42,948 nucleotides of DNA, taken from assembly GCA_910577845.1 (NCBI GenBank), contig CAJTNA010000011.1:1-42948 (forward strand), given 5' to 3'. How positions within the stretch are numbered: position 1 is the first letter of the stretch; each line of letters begins with the position of its first letter. A program made the position numbers and the translations under genes. Below the pieces are notes generated by a model, which worked only from the letters and a program-made list of their open reading frames with translations, was not told where the DNA came from and did not search any database. Shown here piece after piece: positions 9,158-17,579 of this stretch. This DNA comes from an uncultured Christensenella sp. Its GTDB lineage: Bacteria > Bacillota > Clostridia > Christensenellales > UBA3700.

Positions 9158-9295
9158 CAGAATAACATAAACATTTTTGGTATTTAATGTTAAAACTAAT
9201 TAGAATTTTTAATAAAAATATTACAATTATAATTTTGTATAGCTTTTACAACGGAAAATTACGATAAATACTCGTAAATTTATAACATTTATGTT

Positions 9296-9325
9296 AAAAA
9301 GGCTTTGCAAATGCAAAGCCTTTTT
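9296..9325 (-). terminator. Rho-independent terminator after the sialidase-like gene
   Basis: The stem AAAAAGGCTTTGC with GCAAAGCCTTTTT (13 bp, 4-nt loop) lies 8 nt beyond the stop codon. It is symmetrical, so it could work on both strands. Confidence 0.85.
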
Positions 9326-9332
9326 CTTTTGT

Positions 9333-10703
9333 TTATTTGTTTAATTTCGCAACCATTTCATCAATTAATCTAATATCAATAACTTTACTTGCAATGATTG
9401 TTTTATCTTTAACAAACTTACCATAAGTGCTTGTCATCATTTGATAGCCACCATCAAACACAACATTACCACTATAACCGCAATCACCATTAGCATTCAT
9501 TTCTGACTTTGTTTGGTCTTTCAAATACGTATGTGCAAGTTTTATACGATATTGCCCTTCTTTACAATTAATTAAGTCATCATATGTGCCAACCCAAGCT
9601 ACCCATCCTTCACTATACCACATACCATTACCACTGCCATTTTTTTCAGTTGAAACTTTTAGCTTGTTTATATCTTTATTGATTGACCTAAATGTAATAA
9701 ACAGCCTATCATTACCATCTTTATCTTTTATCCATTCAGCTTTATGTCTTTCACCATTGACAGATGCTGGCAAAAATTTTGGTTCACCCCAAGTAGCTCC
9801 CTCATCGTTAGATATAGAAATAAAGCTATTAAGTTCCTTATTTCTATGATTGCCATTGCTTCTTGCGATTAGGCATAATTGGTCACCCTCACCTCTATTG
9901 CTTCTAACAACTTCTACTTCGCACATAAAAGCTTTCTTTTCAATCTTTCTGTATTGAGAGAAATACTTTTCAGGTGCTGACCAACTCATATATCCATAAT
10001 CGTCAAAGCTCAAAATAGTTTTGTAATTGTAAGCATTGTCATCGTGGAAAAAGCCCATCCACTTATTAACCCATCTACCATTTTCTTTCAATTGAGTAAG
10101 TGATGCCATTGCAACTATTGGTGCAACAAAGTTTTCACCTTTTTTACCATTGTAATCTAAGCCATAAAAATTTTGGAATTCTGTCCAACCAGTAATGCCG
10201 TCATTGCTAACAGACACATTAAATCCATTACCTTTATATCTACCGCCCCAAGTAGGACAACCACTGATTAAGATATATTTACTATACTCATCACTCTGCC
10301 CCCTATTGAATTGCAATTTATAAATAGTAGGTGTTTCCATACTATTTTGCCAAGTTTTAGGCAATCCATCAATAGGTTGCCAAGTTTTGCCATTATCATT
10401 AGATACTTTACCACCAATAGCACCTTTGCCGTGACCCAATGAGTAATAAATAACCATTCTACCATCATCTAATTGTACAGCATCTGGGTGAGCAAGATAT
10501 TCTCTGCTATCATCAACAGTAGTATATCCATACATTGATTTGTATTGTTCCTCTTCCGTGTCATTCATTGCCGTAGCATCCAAATCAATCTGCGGAATAC
10601 TATAACTATCTAATATTCCATCATTTTTAGGACTACAACCAGCAAGTGTAAATGCCAATATTGCCATTAGGACAACTACAGCAACTAAAATTTTCTTTTT
10701 CAT
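9333..10703 (-). CDS. Sialidase-superfamily (BNR / Asp-box) lipoprotein
   Basis: A 456-aa secreted lipoprotein with the signal peptide MKKKILVAVVVLMAILAFT and lipobox LAGC. The mature part is a predicted six-bladed beta-propeller with Asp-box repeats SNDNGKTW, SNDGITGW and SNDEGATW. This fold is that of exo-sialidases and related glycosidases. The usual RIP motif near the first arginine is absent (the region reads REYLAHPDAV), so sialidase activity is likely but unproved; another exo-glycosidase or a binding role is possible. The ATG at 10703 has AGAGGG at a good distance and starts the signal peptide exactly. It lies 76 nt after the GH35 gene with no terminator between them, so the two are probably co-transcribed. 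Confidence 0.75.
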   Translation of the reverse strand: MKKKILVAVVVLMAILAFTLAGCSPKNDGILDSYSIPQIDLDATAMNDTEEEQYKSMYGYTTVDDSREYLAHPDAVQLDDGRMVIYYSLGHGKGAIGGKVSNDNGKTWQPIDGLPKTWQNSMETPTIYKLQFNRGQSDEYSKYILISGCPTWGGRYKGNGFNVSVSNDGITGWTEFQNFYGLDYNGKKGENFVAPIVAMASLTQLKENGRWVNKWMGFFHDDNAYNYKTILSFDDYGYMSWSAPEKYFSQYRKIEKKAFMCEVEVVRSNRGEGDQLCLIARSNGNHRNKELNSFISISNDEGATWGEPKFLPASVNGERHKAEWIKDKDGNDRLFITFRSINKDINKLKVSTEKNGSGNGMWYSEGWVAWVGTYDDLINCKEGQYRIKLAHTYLKDQTKSEMNANGDCGYSGNVVFDGGYQMMTSTYGKFVKDKTIIASKVIDIRLIDEMVAKLNK

Positions 10704-10779
10704 AATTCCCTCTTTATAAATTAGATTCTCAACACAAACTCTCACACATATATTTACAGAGACCTTAATTTCAGTGTAA

Positions 10780-12543
10780 TCAACCTAAGTCTGGCTTATT
10801 ATTAATTACAACCTCGCCTTTATTATATCCCTCAATATCAAATATAACAATTTCATTATCCTTGTCAGTATGCAATAAAGAACCTGGGATATACAAAGCT
10901 TTTTGTGGACCTTTTTTAGTCCAATATCTACCAATATTAAAGCCGTTTATCCAAACATTACCTTTAGTAAAGTTATCCATATGTACAAAACATTCACCTT
11001 TGCTATTAGCTTTGAAAGTGCCTCTTAAGAAAACTGGTTCATTATTCGCCATATCCTTTGTATATTCTAGTTTATCCAAATTATCCATTGGTAAACAATA
11101 TACATCATAACCAAACATAATTTGATTACCCAATACTATTCTCTCTAAACCTTTCCTATCCTCTAAATTAGTACCATAATTAATTCTTCCCATTGCATCA
11201 ACTAAAACGCCAATTTTCTTTTCACCCTCAAAACCACTCAAAATCAATTGATGTTTGTTTATTCCAAGTAAATTCTTTTGTTTATTCCTATCCATTACGG
11301 CAACTTTCTTATCATCAACATAAACGTGTGCAATATCGTGAACTCCCTCAAATTTCAAAATTGACATTACATACTTGCCTTTTAACTTTGTTTCATAATA
11401 AATATAGCCAAAGTTTTGTCCAAAGTATTCCATACTTTCAGGTGTTGCACATCTGTATTTAGTACCGATTTTTGATAAGTTATCTGAAAGTTTTGCACTT
11501 TCTGTAAATTTAACTACACCTATGTTTTGCAATTCTGGTTTTTCTGGAAGTGGTGCTAATTCCAACCCTTGAGCCTTGTGCATCAATTCCCTAACAGCGT
11601 GATAAGCTGGGGTATAATCACCCCATTCAGTCAAAAATGCACAATAGTCATAACTTGTAATAGTTGGCTGAATTTTGTTTTGAGCAAAGTTTGAACCTGC
11701 CCAAAAACCAAAGTTAGTACCGCCGTGGAACATATAAACATTAAAGTTAGCATCTAAATCAAGGAACTCTTTAATCTCGTAAACTACAGAATTACTCTTT
11801 CTTGTGTGATGTTTTTCACCCCAATGGTCAAACCAACCGCACCAAAACTCACCGCAGAATAAAGGCATATTTTCTTGGAATCCATTTAACGCATCAAATG
11901 CAGATTTTACATTACTACCAAAGTTTAGCACTTTATAAACGCCGTCCACTGAACCGCCAGATAGCATATTACACCAGTTTCCATCAGCTGTAAATAACAT
12001 TACATCCATTTCAAACTTAGCGTACAAACTTTTTATCCAATTTGAATATTCATAATCATTCGCATAACTACCATATTCATTTTCTACTTGCATCATTAAC
12101 ACGTTGCCACCATTAGACTCAAGGTGAGGTTTAATTTTTGCAAACAACACGGCAAACCAATCCTCTACATGCTTTTTGTAATTTTCATTGTTGCAACGCA
12201 AACGAATATTTCTATCTGCAAGTAACCAAGGTGGTAAACCACCAAAGTCCCACTCGGCACAGATATATGGACCAGGACGAACTATTACGTACAACCCTAC
12301 TTTTTCTGCTATATTAATAAACCTTTCCAAGTCAAGTATTCCCTCAAAGTCATACTCGCCTTTTTTAGGTTCGTGCAAATTCCAACAAGTATAAGTTTCA
12401 ACAGTGTTAAAACCACAAAGCTTGATTTTTGTCAATCTGTCTTCCCAATACTCTGGCATTGTTCTAAAATAGTGCATCGCACCAGAATAGATGTTAATCT
12501 TTTTACCATTTAATAAGAAATCTTTACCTTTAATCTCAAACAT
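10780..12543 (-). CDS. GH35 beta-galactosidase
   Basis: A 587-aa cytoplasmic glycoside hydrolase (no signal peptide) that removes terminal beta-galactose. Family GH35 signatures are clear: SGAMHYFR near the start, TYTCWNLHEP, RPGPYICAEWDFGGLPPWLL, the acid/base Glu in VENEYGSY, the nucleophile Glu in CGEFWCGWFDHWG, and MFHGGTNFGF. The C-terminal third is the usual beta-sandwich, with GNVWINGFNIGRYW. A cytoplasmic GH35 implies imported galacto-oligosaccharides, for example mucin-derived ones. The ATG at 12543 follows GGGGT. It heads the transcription unit with the sialidase-like gene, from a good promoter at 12666-12695. Confidence 0.93.
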   Translation of the reverse strand: MFEIKGKDFLLNGKKINIYSGAMHYFRTMPEYWEDRLTKIKLCGFNTVETYTCWNLHEPKKGEYDFEGILDLERFINIAEKVGLYVIVRPGPYICAEWDFGGLPPWLLADRNIRLRCNNENYKKHVEDWFAVLFAKIKPHLESNGGNVLMMQVENEYGSYANDYEYSNWIKSLYAKFEMDVMLFTADGNWCNMLSGGSVDGVYKVLNFGSNVKSAFDALNGFQENMPLFCGEFWCGWFDHWGEKHHTRKSNSVVYEIKEFLDLDANFNVYMFHGGTNFGFWAGSNFAQNKIQPTITSYDYCAFLTEWGDYTPAYHAVRELMHKAQGLELAPLPEKPELQNIGVVKFTESAKLSDNLSKIGTKYRCATPESMEYFGQNFGYIYYETKLKGKYVMSILKFEGVHDIAHVYVDDKKVAVMDRNKQKNLLGINKHQLILSGFEGEKKIGVLVDAMGRINYGTNLEDRKGLERIVLGNQIMFGYDVYCLPMDNLDKLEYTKDMANNEPVFLRGTFKANSKGECFVHMDNFTKGNVWINGFNIGRYWTKKGPQKALYIPGSLLHTDKDNEIVIFDIEGYNKGEVVINNKPDLG

Positions 12544-12581
12544 TTTTACCCCATAAAACAATTAAATTTTTTATATATTCA

Positions 12582-12599
12582 AGTTGACACTTGCCAACT
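12582..12599. promoter_or_regulatory. Imperfect palindrome in the GH35 leader
   Basis: An 18-bp imperfect dyad, AGTTGACACTTGCCAACT, lies between the predicted start site and the GH35 ribosome site. It has the size and symmetry of a LacI- or GntR-type operator. A second, looser dyad (GGCAAAA/TTTTTGCC) spans 12618-12653. Confidence 0.35.
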
Positions 12600-12665
12600 C
12601 TTCAATCAAATTTGCACGGCAAAATTTTAAGCTTTTAACCTTTTTGCCAGTTAATATTCAATTTT

Positions 12666-12695
12666 AGTATAACATTATATAATAATGGTTGTCAA
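12666..12695 (-). promoter_or_regulatory. GH35 promoter, in the 12544-13122 gap
   Basis: Minus-strand TTGACA (12690-12695), 18 nt, TATACT (12666-12671), giving a leader of about 115 nt. The rest of the 579-nt gap is AT-rich with no ORF I would call. It holds a 14-bp palindrome TGATAAATTTATCA at 13002-13015 and the terminator at 13028-13071. Confidence 0.75.
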
Positions 12696-13027
12696 TATCA
12701 ATCTCAAAAAAATATGTGATTTGTAAAACAATTTCAGTAATTTTTCAATCACTCACAAAGTATTTGCTCATAATTAAGCTTTAATTAAGTTTTAATAAAT
12801 TATATAACAATCATCCAATTCATATATTAATTGACATCACCTAAATACGAACTTAATGTTCTATCTGTTAATACCAAAACTATATTACTTAATCCCCTAG
12901 TACGACTTGTTTCATCCTTTTTTTAAGTATTTATGTACTTTTGTATTTATCTATATATTCATTTTGTATTCCTTCCTAATAATCTATTTGTAATTAAAAT
13001 GTGATAAATTTATCAATATCAAGCAAT

Positions 13028-13071
13028 AAAGAAAAGCATACCACGTCTTATATCAAGGTATGCTTTTCTTT
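13028..13071 (-). terminator. Terminator after the SHOCT pair
   Basis: A 12-bp stem (13031-13042 with 13057-13068) with a 14-nt loop, flanked by A and T runs. On the minus strand it ends in TTTCTTTATT, about 50 nt beyond the stop of the second SHOCT gene. Confidence 0.8.
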
Positions 13072-13122
13072 TTATTAATATATAAAATTTAAATATTTTT
13101 TATTGAAACTAAAAGACAAAAA

Positions 13123-13920
13123 TCAATTATCATTAAGTAGCTTATTCTTTAAATTTGCAAAATCAGCATCATCAATCAAACCATTGTCCAATAATTCCTT
13201 ATATTGTTTTAAAACCTCAACAACTGTTTTCATATTATTCTCTTCACAAGTTGCAGTTGTATTTGTATAAGTTGGAAAATTTACTCCAGTAGTTGCACTT
13301 TCTTGTTGTAAATTTTTATTTGAATTTTGCTCATTAGTAAAAATAGCTTGATTAGGCATATTATTTCCTATAAAATTTGCATAAAATTCACGTTTTTTCT
13401 CTTCATCACCTGTTATTTTATATATTACTAGTGACACAACTATTCCAACCACTATCAATGTAGCTACTATTAAGCCAATATAAGACACTGTTACAATATC
13501 AGTTGTTGCTTGTTCACCATATAATGCATCCTCTATTTCACCTGTTAAACATATTCCTAGTATCATATAAATTATATTCATTATGTAACAAGCAAGATTT
13601 GTTCCTATCTGTACACTAGCTGTAATTCTTTTGTTATAAAACATATGTGTAATCAATGCACCAAGCATTGTTAAACAACTTACAATAAGTTGAATTACAA
13701 CAAACAACCGCATAATGGTAATAATTGAACTATCAAGTTGAAACATTAACTTTAAGATTGAATCAAATACACTAAATCCATTTATTTTGTAATTTAATGT
13801 CAAAACGCCATTTAAAACTTCTACTTGGCTCAATGGTGCCATCATAGTTAACAAAGTAACCAATCCCATTAAAAAAGTTAGAATTGTTAAAGCTTTCTTT
13901 CCATCATTTTTATTTATCAT
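13123..13920 (-). CDS. SHOCT-domain membrane protein, paralogue 2
   Basis: A 265-aa protein with four predicted membrane helices (about 12-32, 68-90, 105-127, 145-168), a polar linker, and a C-terminal SHOCT-type helix pair (LKQYKELLDNGLIDDADF, about residues 232-262). SHOCT modules are short oligomerisation helices found at protein C-termini; no enzyme activity is suggested. It is a diverged copy of the gene just upstream (13930-14652), 9 nt away and in the same operon. Its ribosome site is a run of six G (AAGGGGGG) 3 nt before the ATG, unusual in such AT-rich DNA. Confidence 0.65.
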   Translation of the reverse strand: MINKNDGKKALTILTFLMGLVTLLTMMAPLSQVEVLNGVLTLNYKINGFSVFDSILKLMFQLDSSIITIMRLFVVIQLIVSCLTMLGALITHMFYNKRITASVQIGTNLACYIMNIIYMILGICLTGEIEDALYGEQATTDIVTVSYIGLIVATLIVVGIVVSLVIYKITGDEEKKREFYANFIGNNMPNQAIFTNEQNSNKNLQQESATTGVNFPTYTNTTATCEENNMKTVVEVLKQYKELLDNGLIDDADFANLKNKLLNDN

Positions 13921-13929
13921 AAGCCCCCC

Positions 13930-14652
13930 TTACTTGATATTTTCAAGCATTTGTCCTTTTTGGTAATCATATTCCTCTTTTGTTATAATATTTTCGTCAA
14001 GTAACATTTTAAAATCTTTTAACACCTTATACAAGTTTTGTGCCTCAATAAGTTTGCTTTCATAATTTATTGCTTGTGTTTGCTTAAAATTATGCATTAC
14101 CATTTCCTTATTATTAAACTCACAAACGAACATTTGGTTTACATAGTCGTTTTGTAGTGACAGTTCATTTTTTTTCTTGTTTTTCATAACAAAATCAACT
14201 ATTATTAACACAACATTAATTATTGCCATAACAATTAAATTGATATATGCAAGTGTATAGGCACTTTCATACTCCCAATACTCTAGCAAAACTTTGAATA
14301 TAATACCTTCAACCATATATACAATTGAAAAAATAGAACACAATATATCAAAAGCCAAGACCGCATTTTTCAAAGTGTGATTTTTTGGCAAGCATAAATA
14401 TAATATTGGTAATAATATAGCTATTGCAGAAATTACAATTTGAATTATGCTTAATGTTCCAACCATTATTACATACCAATCCAAATCTACATAAATACCT
14501 AATGGTAACTCAAATTCTAGTGAACTAAATCCATTTATTAACACCCCATATGGAAATTGCACCAAAGGAACGAGCATTAACAAAATTGAAGCTATTCCTA
14601 TCACTAAAGAGATACTACCTACTAATGCTTTTTTCAAATCTATCTTTTGCAT
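13930..14652 (-). CDS. SHOCT-domain membrane protein, paralogue 1
   Basis: A 240-aa protein with the same layout as its downstream neighbour: four membrane helices, a cytoplasmic linker, and a C-terminal SHOCT-like pair with LLDENIITKEEYDYQKGQML (about residues 206-238). The tandem arrangement suggests a duplication, and the two may form a hetero-oligomer; this is inference. A strong divergent promoter lies upstream at 14803-14832, next to repeated operator-like sites and the XRE regulator gene, which may control it. The ribosome site is a run of seven G followed by AAGT and ATG. Confidence 0.65.
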   Translation of the reverse strand: MQKIDLKKALVGSISLVIGIASILLMLVPLVQFPYGVLINGFSSLEFELPLGIYVDLDWYVIMVGTLSIIQIVISAIAILLPILYLCLPKNHTLKNAVLAFDILCSIFSIVYMVEGIIFKVLLEYWEYESAYTLAYINLIVMAIINVVLIIVDFVMKNKKKNELSLQNDYVNQMFVCEFNNKEMVMHNFKQTQAINYESKLIEAQNLYKVLKDFKMLLDENIITKEEYDYQKGQMLENIK

Positions 14653-14802
14653 ACTTCCCCCCCACTCAAAACTAAAACACTAATACTATACCAATAAAAT
14701 ATTTTAACAAGCAATACTTAAGTTTTTTCGTCTCTGCATAATAGTAATATTGTTCTGAATAAACTAAAAAGAATATTACAACTACCTATTTAATTGTGTT
14801 AC

Positions 14803-14832
14803 ATTATATCATTTGATATTCATAAATGTCAA
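14803..14832 (-). promoter_or_regulatory. Promoter of the SHOCT operon
   Basis: Minus-strand TTGACA (14827-14832), 18 nt, TATAAT (14803-14808) with an extended TGA. The leader is about 145 nt. The XRE-type operator candidate at 14839-14854 sits 6 bp upstream of the -35 box. Confidence 0.8.
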
Positions 14833-14838
14833 GCGTTT

Positions 14839-14900
14839 GGGTGAAGTTTAACCCCTAATTTTTTTGGCAATAATGATAAACTTAAGGTGAAATGTAACCC
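14839..14900. promoter_or_regulatory. Two related operator-like sites in the SHOCT/xre divergent region
   Basis: GGGTGAAGTTTAACCC at 14839-14854 and AGGTGAAATGTAACCC at 14885-14900 share 13 of 16 bases and are each imperfect palindromes (GGGT...ACCC). Site 1 abuts the -35 box of the SHOCT promoter. Site 2 lies just before the xre ribosome site. This fits binding by the XRE protein with autoregulation; binding is inferred. Confidence 0.55.
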
Positions 14901-14916
14901 ATAAGAGGTAATTGAT

Positions 14917-15159
14917 ATGAATATAAGTCAAGCTGTAGCACTTAGGATAAAAGAATTACTTGCAATGCAAGACATTTCTCAATATAAACTTGAGCATAAA
15001 GCTTGCCTATCTCACGACACAATAAAAAGCATAATGAAAGGCAAGGCAAAAGGTGTAAATCTTAAAACACTAATAGCAATAGCAGACGGCTTTGATATGA
15101 CTATAAGCGAGTTTCTTAATAGCGAACTTTTCTTATATGACAATTTAAATATGGACTAA
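14917..15159 (+). CDS. XRE/Cro-type HTH transcriptional regulator
   Basis: An 80-aa single-domain DNA-binding protein. The helix-turn-helix covers about residues 18-66: DISQYKLEHKACLSHDTIKSIM is the recognition part, followed by LKTLIAIADGFDMTISEFL, typical of Cro/CI-like domains in Firmicutes. There is no sensor domain, so it probably acts as a small repressor dimer. AAGAGG lies 8 nt before the ATG. It is divergent from the SHOCT membrane operon and shares its regulatory region. Confidence 0.85.
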   Translation: MNISQAVALRIKELLAMQDISQYKLEHKACLSHDTIKSIMKGKAKGVNLKTLIAIADGFDMTISEFLNSELFLYDNLNMD

Positions 15160-15186
15160 AAGACTAACAAAACTTATAAAAAACAC

Positions 15187-15215
15187 AATTACACCCGATT
15201 TTCGGCGTGTTTTTA
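15187..15215 (+). terminator. Terminator after the XRE gene
   Basis: The hairpin ACACCCG-loop-CGGCGTGT, with one bulged base, is followed by TTTTTATT and lies about 30 nt after the stop. It has the same CCGATTTTCGG core as the hairpins in the dockerin upstream elements. Confidence 0.8.
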
Positions 15216-15365
15216 TTAGTTTAAATGTGATTTTAAATTAAATTTACAATTATTATTGATACTATTTTTTATTAATAGACTTACTAAATTAATATTAATT
15301 TCATATGTGTCAACAATAAAATTACTATAATAAAATTAATTTATTCAAAGTTTTCTGCACATATA

Positions 15366-15405
15366 AAAATACACTCAATAGCAAATATACTCTTGAGTGT
15401 ATTTT
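15366..15405 (-). terminator. Terminator of the spo0A unit, in the 15160-15497 gap
   Basis: A perfect 13-bp stem AAAATACACTCAA with TTGAGTGTATTTT around a 14-nt loop, about 90 nt beyond the stop of the gene at 15498. The remainder of the 338-nt gap is AT-rich with no gene seen. Confidence 0.8.
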
Positions 15406-15497
15406 ACTTTTACAATTTTATTTATATACTTTTACTCAATAACTTAATTTAAAATACTTACTATTTTATCTTATGTTTATCTAACTATATTACATTT

Positions 15498-16220
15498 TTA
15501 CCATTTGTAAAAAGTTCTCTCTACATCTCTTTTCACTATCTCTTTCAAAAAGGATACAAAGTCATCTATCAAATACCCGTCTCCACACAGATTGTTGTGC
15601 CAATACTTTATTGGCAAGTTGTTTTCCTCCACATACCTAAGCCTATACTCATCTATGTTTGGCAATATCTTGGTATACACACATTCCACTTCTGCCACAT
15701 ATCTTTGCGTATCTACAAACTTGCTTTCCCCTATTTTCTTTATTTGTATATCCTCTATTCTACTAATATCTTGTATCTTCTCACAATCCTTTGTTATCGC
15801 TACTATGTATTTATTCTTACTTGTAAATTGTACTTTTTCTTTTAGATAGTTTATTAAATTCACCTCATACTTACTAAACTCTTTCTTTCTGAAAAATAAT
15901 ATCTGCCACAAGTTTCTTTTGCTTTCCACCATTAAGCTCCCTATTCCGCCAACCTTTATTGCTCTTGCTTCTATGTCTTTTCCTATTAATAGTTCATCAA
16001 CTTCCTCTAGCTTTTGTCCTATATAATACTCCTTATTCTTGCTATATGGTCTATTTAACATTTCCTCTACGCTTTGGCTTAATTTAGTGTTACCTTTACT
16101 TAACAATGTGTCTTTCATCATTCCATTTAACAACTTGTAATAAAACAACTGACTTGCCATTGCCTTATTATCCAATATTATATCTTCCATTGAACTACAT
16201 ACACATTCCAAATAATTCAT
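15498..16220 (-). CDS. Hypothetical protein downstream of spo0A
   Basis: A 240-aa protein of no family I recognise. It has no signal peptide or membrane helix. It is charged and mostly helical, with a basic patch (ESKRNLW, FFRKKEFSKYE) in the middle, a possible beta segment (KNKYIVAITKDCEKIQD) and an aromatic C-terminus (ERTFYKW). Several cysteines (8, 9, near 182 and near 213) are scattered. The start is uncertain: ATG at 16220 or GTG at 16223, with AAAGG upstream. It lies 40 nt after spo0A with no terminator between, and they share the terminator at 15366-15405, so co-expression with spo0A is likely. It may be a partner or output protein, but nothing in the sequence shows this. Confidence 0.6.
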   Translation of the reverse strand: MNYLECVCSSMEDIILDNKAMASQLFYYKLLNGMMKDTLLSKGNTKLSQSVEEMLNRPYSKNKEYYIGQKLEEVDELLIGKDIEARAIKVGGIGSLMVESKRNLWQILFFRKKEFSKYEVNLINYLKEKVQFTSKNKYIVAITKDCEKIQDISRIEDIQIKKIGESKFVDTQRYVAEVECVYTKILPNIDEYRLRYVEENNLPIKYWHNNLCGDGYLIDDFVSFLKEIVKRDVERTFYKW

Positions 16221-16260
16221 CACTCATAACCTTTCCCTATTCTTTGTTTAGTTATCTAGT

Positions 16261-17064
16261 TTAATACCTATCCTCAGATAAATCGTGCATTAGCTTGTCC
16301 GCTACCAATGCTACAAACTCTCCATTTGTTGGCTTATCGTTTGGGCTATACACTTTAAACCCAAACACTTTGTTTATGTTCTCTATCTTTCCTCTACTCC
16401 ACGCCACATCTATTGCGTGGCGGATTGCTCTTTCCACCTTGCTTGGTGATGATGCAAATTCCTTTGCTACCAACGGGTATAATTGTTTTGTTATGTTATT
16501 TATTAACTTTGTATCTGCCATTACTTGTTTTATTGCATATCTTAAATACTGGTATCCCTTTATATGGGCGGGTATTCCTATCATTATAAATATTTTAGAT
16601 ATTTTTTCGTCAAGCACTTGCATTTTACTTTTACCAGTAGCTTCTCCTTTTACTACTGGTTGTTTGTTATTTAGCTTGTCCCACAATGGCATATCTGTAT
16701 ATTTCTCCAAAATAACTTGTTTTATTATGGTATAATCTAATGGTTTTATAAAATAGTATATAATACCCTTTTTAAGTACTGCAGTAAGCATTGCATCAGA
16801 TAGCATTCCTGTCATAGTAAATATTTTTGGTTTGTGTTTCATATCACTATTGTTGATATATTCTATTAACATATATCCGTCCATAGTAGGTAACATTAAC
16901 TCAGTTAATATTACATCTGCAGATATAGTCTTTAATAGTTCAATACATTGCAAGCCATTGTTAGCAATACCAACCACATCAATCTTGTCACAATTCAAAG
17001 CTAACTTAGCATTTTCACAGATAGCCAAATCACTATCTACGATAATAAGTTTAATTTTATCCAT
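16261..17064 (-). CDS. spo0A: Spo0A-family response regulator with Glu at the phosphoacceptor position
   Basis: Master regulator family of sporulation and stationary phase. It is exactly 267 aa, as in B. subtilis. The receiver domain (1-125) aligns without gaps through the active site: Asp10 is kept, the second acidic residue is Ser11, and the phosphorylated Asp (56 in B. subtilis) is Glu55 in DVILTELMLP. Thr85 (TMTG) and Lys107 (FIKP) are kept. The DNA-binding domain (about 150-267) is strongly conserved: IGIPAHIKGYQYLR, SPSKVERAIRHAIDVAWSRG and KPTNGEFVALVADKL. The ATG at 17064 has a perfect AGGAGG site; an upstream in-frame start gives a non-homologous tail. Glu at this site can mimic phosphorylation or simply prevent it. 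The usual neighbour spoIVB is absent. Confidence 0.93.
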   Translation of the reverse strand: MDKIKLIIVDSDLAICENAKLALNCDKIDVVGIANNGLQCIELLKTISADVILTELMLPTMDGYMLIEYINNSDMKHKPKIFTMTGMLSDAMLTAVLKKGIIYYFIKPLDYTIIKQVILEKYTDMPLWDKLNNKQPVVKGEATGKSKMQVLDEKISKIFIMIGIPAHIKGYQYLRYAIKQVMADTKLINNITKQLYPLVAKEFASSPSKVERAIRHAIDVAWSRGKIENINKVFGFKVYSPNDKPTNGEFVALVADKLMHDLSEDRY

Positions 17065-17084
17065 AAAACCTCCTAGATAATTCA

Positions 17085-17114
17085 ATAATATTAAATAAAT
17101 TAATAAAGTTGCAA
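17085..17114 (-). promoter_or_regulatory. spo0A promoter candidate
   Basis: Minus-strand TTGCAA (17109-17114), 18 nt, TATTAT (17085-17090), about 15-20 nt before the AGGAGG site. The leader would be very short. Confidence 0.5.
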
Positions 17115-17162
17115 CATTTACAAATAATATGTTACAACAAATAACCAAAATAATCAAGCAAT

Positions 17163-17228
17163 ATCGACAAAAAATAATAAATTAAATAAAAAACAAAAAG
17201 TTTCAACATTGTTCGATAATATTCGATA
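17163..17228 (-). promoter_or_regulatory. Cluster of 0A-box-like sites upstream of spo0A, in the 17065-17579 gap
   Basis: The Spo0A box is TGTCGAA. On the minus strand TGTCGAT occurs at 17163-17169 in a TTTTTTGTCGAT context, and TATCGAA occurs twice at 17212-17218 and 17222-17228. Each has one mismatch. They lie 50-120 nt upstream of the promoter candidate, a plausible place for autoregulation. A 96-codon reading frame crosses this DNA but has no ribosome site, so I treat the region as regulatory. Confidence 0.4.
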
Positions 17229-17511
17229 AAAAATTACAATAATATAACACAAATTAACAAAAAACACGCTAAAACGGAGTAAAAGTGACAATAACCAGAA
17301 AACGGCATTTAGCCAACACATTGCTAAATACCATTTTTTACCATTTATTGTTATTATAAAATAGCCAAAAATGTATGTAAAAGTTATATCCAATATTATT
17401 ACAAACACTATTTGTTTTAAAGCAATTAGATTTTTATTTTTCAAATAAATATAATATTGAATATATATTATTTACAATAAGTTGAATTAAAAATTAATTC
17501 TTTATAAAAAC

Positions 17512-17537
17512 AACAAGATACCAACTGGTATCTTGTT
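17512..17537 (-). terminator. Terminator after the truncated dockerin-family gene
   Basis: An 11-bp perfect stem AACAAGATACC with GGTATCTTGTT around a 4-nt loop, followed on the minus strand by GTTTTTAT. It lies about 43 nt beyond the stop codon. Its arm AACAAGATAC is shared with the hairpin at 229-258. Confidence 0.8.
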
Positions 17538-17579
17538 TGTTTAATAGCATTATTTTTTTAAATTTACATCATTTGAAAA

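Noticed and set aside
16295..16735. A 146-codon open frame on the plus strand opposite spo0A
   Set aside because: It lies wholly antisense to the conserved Spo0A DNA-binding domain, has no ribosome site and no family resemblance.
17154..17444. A 96-codon hydrophobic reading frame on the minus strand upstream of spo0A
   Set aside because: It starts with TTG, has no ribosome site, is built of A/T-driven codons and crosses the 0A-box-like sites and spo0A upstream region. I treat it as chance.
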